Source of the DNA: Perognathus longimembris pacificus
Lineage: Eukaryota > Chordata > Mammalia > Rodentia > Heteromyidae
Assembly: GCF_023159225.1 (NCBI RefSeq)
Contig: NC_063161.1
Location: 122,302,958-122,366,957, forward strand
Length of the DNA: 64,000 nucleotides
Direction of reading: 5' to 3'
Made by a program: the position numbers and the translations under genes
Notes under the pieces: generated by a model
Database searches by the model: none
Told to the model about the DNA's origin: nothing
What the model saw: the letters and a program-made list of their open reading frames with translations, nothing else
Part shown: one piece after another, positions 31,753 to 43,571 of the stretch
Layout of the letters: each line of letters starts with the position of its first letter
Numbering within the stretch: position 1 is the first letter of the stretch

Positions 31753-32789
31753 AACTCCAGACCTTTGGAGATTCCTAAAGGCATAACCTGGGTTGAATGT
31801 TCAATTCAACTACAAGCCTGGCAGTTACAAAGTGACAATGAGCCTTCCATGTTCTTATTGTCAACCCAAATTATTACAAATTTCTACAGAGGCACATATT
31901 TATGCTTACCAATAATTTTCATATTTATTTCATGGTCACATGATAATTAGATTATCTTTGAGATTATCTGATTTGATGTCTTTGTTATGGTTAGTATTAG
32001 CATCTTTAAAAAGTTAAGTTCTGAGGCATTTTACTTTGTCAATGGCTTGATAATTTTTTTAAAGTCTCAATCTCTTCATGAACTCTTCTTTAAATCAAGA
32101 ACTCTTCTGAAGAACCCATTAACTTTTTAAGGAGAAATCAATGCAATGTTTGCTGCTAGGAAGCATAATATAGTTGTAATTACCTCTTCTTTTTTATACT
32201 TAAACCTCCTGTCTTTCCAGATTATTGCTTGAAAACTATTTTCAAAGCATCGTCAATTAAGCCAGATTGGCCTGTAGCAGGCATCTTCGTATTGGGATTG
32301 TTCTTTTTTCTTTCCTTAGCTGTGGATTTTTCTCTAGGCCTATTATGTTTATTGAATTCTTTTCACATTGAGTTTTTAGGTAGCTTTTTGTCTATAAATA
32401 TTCTAGCTTTTTGTTCTTTGTGACAGAATTTTTCAGAATTAGAGACTTTGGGGGTTTGTATAATTCATGTTTGACTATTGTAGCCATCACTTTAATTTTT
32501 ATATTTCCTTTCCCTCCCTTCTCTGTGCAGCAAGGGGCTAGAAGAAAGGTTTGAGCTATATATAGGTGTGGAAAGAAATAGCTATCAATATCACACCATT
32601 CCTGACTCATTTTCTCTGAGAGAGAGAATGTGTGTGTGCACACACAATGTGAAAAGGGTGAAAAGTATTGTACTCTCATCTGCCCTCAGGTTTTAAGAAG
32701 CTGTTTCCATCACATTTGGATTGACTAAAGTTCTCAAGCTGTCTCTCCATAGACTTCTAATAAATTCTCTATAATGCAGCTAATGTAGT
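31751..32789. other. Unrecognised sequence
   Basis: No gene or assigned repeat; a short GT/CA palindromic run (TGTGTGTGCACACACA) lies at about 32630-32646. Confidence 0.45.
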
Positions 32790-33065
32790 CTTTTCTAACA
32801 CATATATCTGGCCTTGCAATATGATGGTAAAGAAATCCTATCAGAGTGCCCATATACACAGGGTGCAACTCTAAAAGAGGCACATGGCTCCCCCTGATCT
32901 GGCCTTTGCCTTTCCCAAGAGCTTTCTCTCCCAGAGCTTACGCCAGACCCTCCATCCCTACAGAGATGCCAGTGTTTACAACCATCTTGTACCTGTACAT
33001 ACATTGCTTCATCCAAACACAATTCTCTTGCCCCTTGATTGACATGCAAGGCATATTGCATGTTG
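32790..33065 (-). mobile_element. Probable L2 fragment
   Basis: CTGGCCTTGCAAT, CTCCCCCTGATCTGGCC, then a TTTGCCTTTCCC stretch, and CTTTCTCTCCCAGAGC fits the reversed order of L2 3' sequences (a 'CCCTGATCTGGCCTCTGCC' landmark). Strong decay; boundaries approximate. Confidence 0.4.
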
Positions 33066-33782
33066 CCTATTCTTCTTAAGATTTTTCTGAACCCATAGTG
33101 GCTGTAGTCCTGATTTTATTCTACTATTATACCATATAGTGAGTTTCATCAGGCCTCCTATGTACTGATGGTATTCATTTTACACATTGTCTCTATAGAA
33201 GTCTCTAAGTTTCTTGAAGGCAAAATCGTATTTTACCCACAAGAATAGGCAAATAGTTCATGCATAAGAATGTTTGGATACAGATACATATTGCTCTGGA
33301 AAAGTACATTTTGACAGTAATATCTTAGAGGAAAATTTTCATTCCACCACTCCAAACACCTGGTACAATTAGTTTGTCCTTTCTTTTCGTAGTCTTTGTT
33401 TAAATCCCTCAATGACTAAAAGTCTTCATTGGTAAGGTAATCAGCAATGATTATGAAAGTAGTAATGTAGCAAAGTGTGTCCAATTGGTTCAGGAAAACT
33501 ATAATCCAATATTAACCCTGTATACTCACCAGGGGAGCAAAGTAATGTTGCTCAATGCAAATACAATGACACCTCCACATACCTGTAAGTAGTGGGGTAA
33601 TAGAAAACTTAATTTTAACCAACTGTGACCAATTGAATAAATCACCTAATATAACATGTTATTATTGATTCTATTTATAACCAGAACCTCAGAGAATCAG
33701 ACTGTTAAAAACTTTTAATTTATAGTTTTCTGGCCATATATCTCTTTCTGAGTTGAAAGAATTTTAATTAATATTACTTTTT
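33066..33782. other. Unrecognised sequence
   Basis: No gene or confident repeat seen. Confidence 0.45.
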
Positions 33783-34110
33783 TATTTGTTCTCTCTCTTT
33801 TCTTAATATCTTTAAGTAGTTATATAAAAGAGGCATAATATAATGAAGCAGTTTATGAATACAATGCATCTTGATCTATGTCACTCTCTTCAACATTTTC
33901 ATCCCCCACTTTGACTCATCCCTTCCCTTACTCTTTTTAATTTTGTATGTATACAATGAATTCTTGACTGTATTCACCCACTTCCCCTACATTCAGCATG
34001 TGTTTTCTTGTTTTCTACTTCAAGTGTCTTTGTAATATCAAAATTACATAGGAGTTTAGTTAAGTTAATTTAGCTTGGATCAGATACTTTTCTCTAATTA
34101 AATTAATTAG
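33783..34110 (-). mobile_element. LINE-1 3' end, intermediate-age subfamily
   Basis: The plus text ATATCTTTAAGTAGTTATATAAAAGAG, GAAGCAGTTTATGAATACAATGC, CTTCAACATTTTCATCCCCC and TTTTTAATTTTG is collinear with 30035-30200. It is the reverse of the 3' end of the 43.6-kb copy. A T/C-rich reversed tail leads it. Confidence 0.65.
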
Positions 34111-35140
34111 TTTTCCTTCCTTCCATGGAATTTTCCCTTTTCATATAAAAAAATTACCCAATTACCAACAGTATATTTTCATTCAAAACAAATTTAGTAA
34201 ATAAAATTAACGTTTGTTATCTGATAAAGATTGAGCTTCTATATATAAAATATCTGACCATTTATAACAGAGAACTAATTTTTAAATGAATGATTGGATG
34301 TAGATATACATTTGGAAGTGATCTATGAAAACAATCAGAAAAACAAAGACATTTCTCTAGGCATTCCATATGAACTGATGTAAGCATTGGAAGACTATGT
34401 TCATGGAAATAGAGTGGCATGTTTTGAGAAATTAGGAAATTGTAACATTCTAAGGAAATGGGCACTAATGAACTCAGCTGACTATAACACTGAGGTGGAA
34501 ATTCACCATCAACTCACCATTGCTAGATAAAAATAATTTTTAAAGAACCCTCTCTTTCTACTTTAAAATAATATAGAAGTGCCTCTCATTGGCAGACTCT
34601 GACTTAGCCTACTACTAGCCAGAACTTATGCTATATATAGTCAAACTCATGAAGAAACATGAAATCAGGGCCTTTTCTCTGAAGAAATCTGGAGAAAAAC
34701 CAGCCTAACATCTTTCAATGGAGAGATATGGCAGGTTTTCTTTTTAATGGTCATCAGTTCTTAGACACTGCTTTCATATAGAGGTGGAGCCTGTGTTCTC
34801 TCCATTCTCTAGAATCTTAGGGTCCCCATGGCTGCTCTAAAACTACAAAAACACACTATGAACACATATGGCATTGATAGTTAGGTCAGGTCACAGAGGT
34901 ACTAGGGACTTTTTGATCTCTCTTGGAATACTTGAGAAGGCTCCTTCTCAGAATACAGACACAATGATCCCAGTGGAGGCATCAAGCATCCAAATAACAA
35001 AGCCTGTAGGTAGTTTTTATCTTCACTGTTCTACTGACCCCACCTACATGAAACTTGAGACACCAAGGGGCAAAGACAAGCCAAATCTGATTTCCTGACT
35101 TCAAATTACAAAATAGTTATTTTGCACTAGTAAATCTTAG
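34111..35140. other. Unrecognised sequence
   Basis: No gene or assigned repeat; the 76-codon frame at 34868-35098 has no motif. Confidence 0.45.
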
Positions 35141-35237
35141 AAAGAGTGAGAAAGACAGACAGACAGACAGACACAGAGACAGACAGACAGACACACAGAC
35201 ACACAGAGAAACAAAGAAACAGGGAGAGACAGAGAGT
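35141..35237. repeat. (GACA)n / purine-rich simple repeat
   Basis: GACA tetranucleotides mixed with CACAGA and GAGA units; purine-rich on the plus strand. Confidence 0.9.
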
Positions 35238-36170
35238 GCATAGCAAGAGTAAGTAGTGGAGGAGGTTATTCTTCTTTGGTATGGTAGCTAGGAAATGGTG
35301 GTCAGGAACAAGATATACCACCCAAGGACAAGTTCTCAGGGATTGACTTCTTCTATTTCCCACATTCTAGTAATCTATTCAACTATGGTTTCAACAGTAG
35401 ATAGAGGAATCCAATTACCTCACAAGACTCTACCTCTAAACCCTGCCACATTGACGATAAAGTTTTCGGTACTTTAGTCTAGGAGATGTACTATCCAAAT
35501 CTCAACCATCTTAACTGTACACCCTGTTGCGTGGTTAGAATGACCACACAAGTAAGATTCATACACAGTGCTATACAGCTAGGCTTACAATCATCCAGCC
35601 TCAAAGTAAAATATTTAACCTCCTTCATTTTCTTGATTCTCCGCTTCTGGAATCTTAACTCTGAAACCAAGACCTCCAGAGAGAACAGATTTGAATCCTC
35701 TTTACCCTCTCTCACTTTCATCACACAGAGACACAGATGTAGTGCAATTGGTTCTTTACCTATAATATTCACAGATATTGCACAATTTCACCACATTAAT
35801 TAACCTTCATCCATACACTCCCAGTGGAAAAGAAGGAAGAAAACTTCCAACTACAGAATTCTTTTGCTGAGAAAACTGAATTCCCTGTAATGAAGCTTAT
35901 GATATTTTGCTAAACTTTTCTCTAGAGTTTGGCAATTCACAGTTATAGTACATTCTTATGACCAAGTTGCTCTTCTTTTGCTTCATCCCACTTTTCATCC
36001 AGATATTCTCTTTGATTTTTATGCCTTAGTTCCTTTTCCTTGTCTATGAAAAGTGGCAGTTAATAAAAGCTTTTGTATTACATTATATATTATCAGTGTC
36101 TCAGAAGTGATGCATGTTCATTCATGTTTTGCACTTGTTTCCATCACTTTTTTTTGCTGTCCAAATGTGC
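35238..36170. other. Unrecognised sequence
   Basis: No gene or assigned repeat; overlapping frames of 93-105 codons on both strands near 35.5-35.8 kb are mirror artefacts of each other with no motif. Confidence 0.45.
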
Positions 36171-36286
36171 ATTTTATTTTTTTTCCAAATTTTTATTATC
36201 AAACTGATGTACAGAGAGGTTACAGTTTCATATGTTAGGCATTGGATACATTACTTGTACTGTTTGTTACCTCCTCCCTCATCACT
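36171..36286 (-). mobile_element. LINE-1 3' end, very short young copy
   Basis: Reversed L1 3' terminus: a TTTTTATTATCAAACTGATGTACAG stretch, then AGGTTACAGTTTCATATGTTAGG and TACTGTTTGTTACCTCCTCCC. It matches the last 115 bases of the 10.1-kb copy closely. An extremely 5'-truncated insertion. Confidence 0.85.
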
Positions 36287-36427
36287 TTTACCACACACTT
36301 GGAGTTTCCAGTGTGTGTGAATTATACCCAACCCTGTAGTCAATGGTAAACATAGCAGATGTAGTTCTTTGATATAAGGTATTTCCTTTCTGATAAAAAT
36401 AATACTATTATCAAGAACACAATAGTA

Positions 36428-36638
36428 GGGGCTGGGGATATAGCCTAGTGGCAAGAGTGCCTGCCTCGGATACACGAGGCCCTAGGTTCGATTCCCCAGC
36501 ACCACATATACAGAAAACGGCCAGAAGCGGCGCTGTGGCTCAAGTGGCAGAGTGCTAGCCTTGAGCGGGAAGAAGCCAGGGACAGTGCTCAGGCCCTGAG
36601 TCCAAGGCCCAGGACTGGCCAAAAAAAAAAAAAAAAAA
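36428..36638 (+). mobile_element. IDL-Geo SINE, 15-bp target duplication
   Basis: A full copy: GGGGCTGGGGATATAGCCTAGTGGC leader and A box, exact B box (GGTTCGATTCC), Geo half with GAAGCGGCGCTGTGG and CTTGAGCGGGAAG, and a pure A tail of about 19 bases. The 15-bp repeat AAGAACACAATAGTA flanks it at 36413-36427 and 36639-36653. It shares its variants with the copy at 24461, which marks a subfamily. Few changes and a perfect repeat suggest a young insertion. Confidence 0.95.
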
Positions 36639-36653
36639 AAGAACACAATAGTA

Positions 36654-38223
36654 TGTTCTTTAATGAAAAAACACAAGTAAAGGAAAACTGATATAATTTT
36701 TAAACAACAAAATAATTTGTAAAGTGACTAAGCTAAGCTGGAAACCATAGTTGGAGCTCAGTGGTAATAGCTCAAGGAGGAATAAACTTGAACTTGCCAT
36801 TTCTTTCCTCTTATTTTACTGAGCAACTCATTTGTGCTAACAGTATGCCAAGCATTTTACATTTTTCTGTAACTGGTTCAGTATTTGCTCTGTCACTTGT
36901 TCATGATGTTTAACAATGATCCAATAGATCAAATTAAAACAGCAAATCAAGAATTTATTCAAGGTAAAGAAGGAGTGTTGGTTAAAATAAAAACAACAAC
37001 AGAGTATGAATCCTATAGTAATAGGTAGCATGTTTAGTTAGGCAAAAACAGCTATAGCTAAGTATTCATATATGGAACACCTACCATAGAACAATAACTG
37101 TGTTAAACGTACTGCTTAATGGTTAAGCTACATTCTGCCTCCAAATATGTACCTATATCACAAAATCAATATAATGAGTTCAAATGGAAACACAAACAGG
37201 AAAAGTTGGTCTTTAAGAAATAGTAACTAAGAAAGATATACAAAGTATATTCAACAGCCAAAACAAACTGAGTGATAATTTAAGATATTGCCACATTACC
37301 CAAAGTGAACCAGCCAATCTAAATTCAAAGCAGGTACTGATAAAAATACTACAAATAGATTATCCAAAAGCATAGTATGTAACCAAATACAAATGAGTAT
37401 ATGTTCTATGATTTCATTCTAAGAGCTCCAAGATCAGGCAAAGATAACCTATGTTGAGAGAAATTAAAGCAGTGGTGTTGCTTCCATGTCTGATTGGTAA
37501 GTTTGGATGATAAAATATTCTATGTCATTCTTGAATGTTTGATACCATAAAGTAATATTTGTCCAAACATTACATTGTACACTTATAATCTCAGCCGTCA
37601 AGTTTCTGCTTGACTTCTTAGCTTCTTGGTCCTGAATATAATACATCATTAAATTCCTCAAGGGTAGTGGAGAATATATGGCTTATCCAAGTTCATTTCC
37701 ATTCTATACAGTAACTGAACACTCACATCCAGGAGGACATGATAGCTCAGCAATACCTTCAAACAATTCATTTTGTAATATTGTTTCCATTTTATACTAA
37801 TATTTCTATTTTGTCTTGTCAAGATATAAGCTAGTCCATCTCACTCAGATACAGAGATTTAAAATAGATTGGTTTAATACCTTTTCAACTGAAGATCCAT
37901 ATGGGAAAAGATAAAATTGAATCTGTTCTTCACACTGTACACCTGTGTGAATATCAGGTGGATAAGAATGAGAAATATCACAAATAGTAGGAAAATGGTT
38001 AAATTCTTCTTTTAAATTGGAGTGTATTAAATTTTTCTTTGTTTTAAAATTGAGAAGTAGCACAGAAACAATAAACATGGATGCATAAGAATTAAAAAGA
38101 GAATTTTTACAACATAAAACATTATGACAAATAAGTGAATTATTATAGATAGAAAATTTTGCAATTTACATTGTACAGTTTTGATGTCCTGGATATTTAT
38201 AGCACTTCTAATAAATGAGATAA
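36654..38223. other. Largely unrecognised sequence
   Basis: A piece at about 36815-36880 (ACTGAGCAACTCATTTGTGC ... CCAAGCATTTTACAT) looks like a reversed MIR or related element, at low confidence. The rest shows no gene or repeat I can name. Confidence 0.4.
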
Positions 38224-38232
38224 AAACAATCA

Positions 38233-38704
38233 CAAGAGCCCAATAGCTATACCCTTATGAACACAAAAGATGATGCTAAGTGAAATGAACTCCATGTTAT
38301 GGAAATGACTGTTACATCACTGTTGTAATTACTTTTAACATGCAATGTGAAATCATAGCTTCTATTGTTGATGATCCTCTTGTATTCCCTTTCGGTGGTT
38401 GTACCTGCACTATCTCTGTATCTTATCTGAGTACATTGGAAACCCTGTATACCAGTATTAGAACTAGGAAACTGAAAAGGAATACCAAAATCGAGAGACA
38501 CAGGGTAAAAAAGACAAACGATTACAAAAGCAATACTTGCAAAACTGTTTAGTGTAAATCTACTGAACAAGTCATGGTGGGAAAGGGAAAAGGGGAGGGG
38601 GAAGGGGGGAATGAGGGAGGAGGTAACAAACAGTACAAGAAATGTATCTAATGCCTAACGTATGAAACTGTAACCTCTCTGTATATCAGTTTGACAATAA
38701 AAAC
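38233..38704 (+). mobile_element. LINE-1 3' UTR, 5'-truncated insertion, 9-bp target duplication
   Basis: It starts in the 3' UTR (CAAGAGCCCAATAGCTATACCC) and is collinear with 12370-12840 of the young copy, including the G-rich tract at about 38577-38612 and the CTAACGTATGAAACTGTAACC block. The tail is AATAAAAAC-like. The repeat AAACAATCA flanks it at 38224-38232 and 38705-38713. No coding sequence is left. The 107- and 70-codon frames seen in it are artefacts. Confidence 0.88.
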
Positions 38705-38892
38705 AAACAATCAAGTGTTTGTAATACAAAACTTGACAACAGACATAGAAATATAAATTAGGATGATATTAAGCATGTACACACACTGTATATATGTTTA
38801 ATAGTCTCACTCAAAATTATGAAAGTGAAGGACATATACTATATTATGTGAACTTTATTTGGACATTTGTATTCCTCTTCTTAAGCTCTTTT

Positions 38893-38980
38893 AGGGCAAG
38901 CGGGATTGGCTCAAGTGGTAAGTATCTACCTAGCAAGTTAAAGGTCCTGAATGCAATCTCCAACACTTCCAAAAAGATAA
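38893..38980 (+). mobile_element. Old tRNA-like SINE monomer
   Basis: GGATTGGCTCAAGTGGTAAGTATCTACC has a good A box; GGTCCTGAATGCAATCTCC is a decayed B-box region; AAAAAGATAAAA is a tail. The family resembles the third unit of the old composite SINEs. Confidence 0.55.
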
Positions 38981-39138
38981 AATAGACACTACAGTAGGAG
39001 ATAAGGAAATACAAGCCTTCCTTCTCCTAAGCCCCTCTCCCAAAATACAGTTTTCATAAGTAAAAACTGCCTTGTGTTTGGCAGATTATGGGGGAGAGTG
39101 TCAATAATCCAAGAAGAAATTAAGAACCTATAGCAATG

Positions 39139-39482
39139 AAACTGGAAGCCATTGGTTCATACCTGCAATCATAGCTATTTGGAAGGCTGAGATCAGGTGG
39201 ATCAAAGATCGAGGGCAGCTTAGACACAACAGTTAGCAAAGCCTCTTCTCAAGTAATAGCTGGGCACAGTGTAACACACTTGTTATCCTACTTATATGGG
39301 AGGCTAGCGCCAGAAGTCTGTGGGTATACAGTAGCCTAGTCTCAATCTTGACAGAATAAGCTGTGTGTAGCAATGTGCATTTTTCATCCAAGCTATAGCA
39401 GGAAGCAAAGAGGAAAGAAGGAAAGAAAGAGAGAAAGAAAAAAGAAAAGAAAGAAGGAAGGAAAGATGGAGAGAAGGAAAAG
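39139..39482 (+). mobile_element. Old composite SINE with two 7SL-like units and purine tail
   Basis: First unit: GCCATTGGTTCATACCTGCAATCATAGC, GAAGGCTGAGATCAGG. Second unit from about 39258: TAGCTGGGCACAGTGTAACACAC, GGGAGGCTAGCGCC. A polypurine GAAA/GGAA tail occupies 39408-39482. Same family as the element at 63780 and the minus-strand one at 58.4 kb. Confidence 0.5.
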
Positions 39483-39555
39483 ACAGATTAGATGATCTCC
39501 ATAAGCATAGCTGTGAAAGAAATAAAATGCTATTTGAAAAATAAATGATACAAAA

Positions 39556-39637
39556 ATTGGTTAGAAGCATGGCTCAATTTGAAGTAGAACCTGTCTAGCA
39601 AGTGTGATACCCTAAATTTAAATCTAAAAACCATGAA

Positions 39638-39669
<32 letters not shown>
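39556..39669 (+). mobile_element. tRNA-like SINE monomer with (GA)n tail
   Basis: GCATGGCTCAATTTGAAGTAGAACC is a damaged A-box region and CCTAGCAAGTG-type text (GTCTAGCAAGTGTG) follows. The tail at 39638-39669 is a (GA)n run. Together with the unit upstream it could be one split composite element. Confidence 0.45.
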
Positions 39670-39671
<2 letters not shown>

Positions 39672-40261
39672 TAACCTGAGAGGAATAACCTGGGGAAGGT
39701 CAGGGGAAGGTCAGGAAGGGAGGGATGGAGAAAGGAAACCTACAGTAACAAAAAGTGTGGTTAAAAACTGGAGTTTTTGCAAAGAAAAAACATAGAGGAG
39801 AAAAAATACTTGAGAGTCCAAGAGATGGCTAAGAACAAAGAAGGGTGTCATTCCCACTTACAACCACATGGCAAATTCTAACATGGTCCTAAATGCCTTG
39901 CTCTTCAGAAGACTCTGACAGACTGTAGCACCAGCAGCTCCTATGGTAGAAGCAGATTCCCTTCCAAGAATGGGATAGTAAATTTTGATTCAGGCAAACA
40001 TCTGGTTGTGTCTGTGAGGGCATTTTTAGAAACAATCAGGTCTTTGGGGCTCGTATCTCATGAATGGTTTAATGCATGGGTGGATTCCAATTGGAATTGA
40101 GTATAGAGAGGTTTGTGGCACATGTGGAGGAGGTAGATCACTAACGGTTTGTCTTTGGGGTTATGTCATGTTTTTGTTCCTTCTTGTTGTTATATTCTTT
40201 GTCCTTTGCCCTACAATGTAAGCTGTTCCTCATTTCCTCCACAATATGTCATTAGAAATTA

Positions 40262-41170
40262 AAATCTGAGTTGTTCAAGAGGATATGAGGGGCTGGGGAT
40301 ATGGCCTAGTGGGGAGAGAGCTTGCCTCGTATACATGAGGCCCTGGGTTCGATTCCCCAGCACCACATATACAGAAAACGGCCAGAAGTGGCGCTGTGGC
40401 TCAAGTGGCAGAATGCTAGCCTTGAGCAAAAAGGAAGCCAGGGACAGTGCTCAGGCCCTGAGTCCAAGGCCCAGGACTGGCCAAAAAAAAAAAAAAAAAA
40501 AAGAGGATATGAACATTTTAAATATATACACACATAACACCTGAGCACTTAAATATATAAAGCAAAAACCAATATGTCTGAAAGGAAAATACATATCAAT
40601 ACAATAATAGTCACAGACTTCATTATCTCATATATTTTAGTTATAGAATCTTTCAGGTATATACCCAACATTCCATCCAAAAGCAAAATATATATTCCCA
40701 AGCAAACAAAACATTTTCCATGATCAATAATACATCATACAATAATACAAATCATAATAAATTTAAGAAGACTGAAATAATATAAAATAACTTTTCTGAC
40801 ACAATGTTATGAAACTAGAAATCAATAAAGGGAAAACAAATTAAAAATTTTATAAATATTGGAAAATTAAACCAGATGCTTCTGAAAAATTAATGACTGA
40901 AAGAAAAAGTTAAAATGGAAATACTTTAAATTCCTAAATACAGATGAAAATGAAGAGACCATATATCAAAACCTATGAAATAAACTTATAACACAGATTT
41001 TTATGACAATAAACACCTACATGGAGCAGAAAATATCTCAAATACACAACCTAACCTTATATCTCAAGAAACTAGAAAAAATAGAACAAATGAATTTCAA
41101 AATTAGCTAAAGGAATGAAATAACAATGATCAGACCAAAAGTAAGTGAAATAAGAGTTAGAGTTATGAAC
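40262..41170 (+). mobile_element. Ancient LINE-1 ORF2 (endonuclease end and linker)
   Basis: Decayed plus-strand ORF2 text surrounds a later SINE. GAGCACTTAAATATATAAAGC, AATACAATAATAGTCACAGAC (the G-D-x-N region), ATTCCATCCAAAAGC, ATAAATTTAAGAAGACTGAAAT and GAAACTAGAAATCAATAAAGGG appear in the correct order. They are followed by the linker text (GACAATAAACACCTACATGG, CAACCTAACCTTATATCTC). All frames are broken. It is far older than the L1s at 10.1 and 17.9 kb. The IDL-Geo at 40289-40500 is nested in it. Confidence 0.8.
40289..40500 (+). mobile_element. IDL-Geo SINE, 12-bp target duplication
   Basis: Full-length copy: GGGGCTGGGGATATGGCCTAGTGG, exact B box, Geo half with GCTCAAGTGGCAGAATGC and CTTGAGCAAAAAGG. 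A pure A tail of about 18 bases. The repeat AAGAGGATATGA lies at 40277-40288 and 40501-40512. Removing the SINE rejoins ancient L1 text. Confidence 0.94.
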
Positions 41171-41305
41171 TTTTTTTTTAAATTTTTGCTGGTTGAAATC
41201 GGATTCTATCAAATTTGTGTACCTAGGCAGGCTGTGAACGTCAATTCTCAGATCTCAGTCTTTTCAGTATCTAGGATTATGAGAATGAACCATAGGAACC
41301 TGACT
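41171..41305 (-). mobile_element. Old 7SL-like SINE fragment
   Basis: Reversed text GTACCTAGGCAGGCTGTGAACG, TCTCAGATCTCAGTC and TCTAGGATTATGAG matches the 7SL-like monomer of the 7SL-Geo family. It begins after a T-rich run at 41171-41185. Confidence 0.55.
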
Positions 41306-43117
41306 AAATGAGTACCATTTTTATTTGTTATTTACACTCATTATAAACCACCCTGAAAATATCTTTATAAAACTGGAAGTGTTTTAACATAGAGTAGATG
41401 GAAATTCTAAGTTACTGAGGAATCCATACTAACATTGTTAAGTGTAACAAAGACTATATTTATATGAGGAACTATATTTTTAAAATATGTTCACAGAGAA
41501 ATAGGTTAAAGTAACATGATATATTTATGGTCATTGTTCAATAGTGCCTTTGTCTCATACTATTTTTGAATAAATTCACATTTTAAATGCTTTCAATTAT
41601 GTGTTAAACTCTAATATAAGTACAGTTATTTTTATGAATCATTCAATTACCCTGACTCAACTGCATCTAAACTTGAGTTTGGATATTTTATAGTTCTTAA
41701 TAATTAATTCATAGGAGACAGGAAACAGGTTTACAGCTAAATTTTTTAAAGATGTGAAGCATTATCACTTTTATATCACATTCTCATTAAGTTATTTATT
41801 TATAATAACTGAGTTTTAAATATTAACTAATGAATACTGGGAAACCCTTTCCTCTAAAAAAGGAGAAGTATGCATGGCTGTATTTAAACAAAAAATAATA
41901 ATGTTGACAGTTTTCAGTGGCCATGAAGACCTTGGAATCCTTATAGTAATTCCCAAGGATGGTCAAAATGACATTTCATGAAACAACATTTCTCTGTGAA
42001 GCTACACAGCATCTCTGGTGCTTCAGACATATTGTTTATTTCATCAAGAGGCACATGTTCTCAAGGTTTGAACTGAGTGAGTGCCATTACTAAGGAAACA
42101 GAGCAGATGGCTCATCTCCAATGGTCTGCCTTCACTTGACAAGAGGCTACATCAATTCCAATCACTCCCAATGCCAATAAAAGAGATCTTGGAAGAAAGA
42201 GCTGCACTTCCATGTCTCACAGAACCAGTTTATTCCTGTTCTCAGACCCTCTTGCCAACTACCCAATTCTAACATAACTTCCTGCCCACTCCAGAAGTGA
42301 AGTGTACCCCAGTGATCAGGTCTATGATGGATTGCATTGAGCCCATGACAGGGAACATCTGAATTTCACTAAACTTCTCACTGCAGTTCAAGGCTGTGTT
42401 TTAAGTTTCTTCCTAGTGTACTTGTGAACAACAACAATAACAAAAAAAAAATCTTCCCATGCTTTGTTAAAGAACTTTCAAGGACATGGATGAAATATAA
42501 AGAATTACTTAGACATCCTTTTTCCACAAAATGGAGTTCTTACCCAAAGTTAACCACTCTTCCCAAACATATTTGAGGAATTCTGGTATTTTTGGGTGGG
42601 TCAAAACAGTTTATGTTTTCACAAAAGTAGATGCAAAAAGGATTATGACTAGCCAGAATATTTTAAGTTTTGAGATTTAGGATCCTGATCTTCAATGTTG
42701 TTCAAGGAAAACAGCAATATATATCTAAAGGAGACCATCGTGACCAAATACCTAGCACAGATGCAGGAGTCTTCACTGGGAAAGAAAAGGTATTTCCTGG
42801 GACCAAGAAAGGTCCTGGGAGCAAGTCAGTGAGATCATGATAGCTAATAAACAATCTGAGGTACTTGGAACAAATTTTGATCTACATGTCAAAGTAATGG
42901 GCCAAAAAATCCTTGACTCATCTAGGGATAAACCTGAAGGAAATGGTGAACCAGAAGTTTTTTTCACATAACAGATTTTTAAAGCAAAATGTACCTGCAG
43001 AATTGCAAAAGCCCTGATGGGGGGAAAAACTCCCCAAGATGAGCCAACAAGAGATTTAGATTCTGTATTATTTTTAAACATTGGTATCCTTTTCAAAGTT
43101 GGAGCACTTTCCTCCCA
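41306..43117. other. Unrecognised sequence
   Basis: No gene supported. The longest non-repeat frame in the window is here (129 codons, minus strand, 42773-43162), but it has no motif, no splice context and a chance-like composition; see rejected items. Confidence 0.45.
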
Positions 43118-43255
43118 TGTCCCAATTTCTTGGATTATAAACTCTCTGTAAAGGGAGTCCATATCTTTACCAATGACTATTCTATTTTTAATTCCTCAAA
43201 TAGTACTTGAAATCAAGCATGTGTTCAAATACATTCACTTGAATAGGGTTTTCTA
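43118..43255 (+). mobile_element. Possible L2 3' end
   Basis: TTCTTGGATTATAAACTCTCTG, AGGGAGTCCATATCTTTACC and CCTCAAATAGTACTTGAAATC followed by CATTCACTTGAAT fit a decayed 'TAAGCTCC...GGGCAGGGACCATGTC...GTTGAATGAAT' L2-type ending. Confidence 0.4.
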
Positions 43256-43571
43256 GAACACGAGGAATTGAATAATTATTCTTCCAAGGAATAAATGAAT
43301 GTTGATGAATCCCCTGGGCATGATGAACTTTGAGCATTTTTGGTATGTTTTGTTTTTCTTTCTTTGCTCAGATGAAATAGAACACCCTAGAATTTATGAC
43401 ACTGAAACTGGGATTAACTCTTACTATTACCCAGGCAGTATAAGCATTTAAATTTACAACCGAGCACAGGCTCTCAAAAGAGCCAAGAAAGTGTTGATAC
43501 ATTCATTATAAGGGAATGTAAAACATCAGAATCCTGATAATCAATGTATTTTACTTAATATTAAGAATTCA

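Noticed and set aside
35141..35237. Regularly spaced repeats that could suggest a CRISPR array
   Set aside because: Simple (GACA)n units without unique spacers, in a mammalian genome.
42773..43162. 129-codon minus-strand frame outside recognised young repeats
   Set aside because: No domain motif, no biased composition, no splice or promoter context; its upstream part overlaps a likely L2 tail. Length is within chance for 64 kb.
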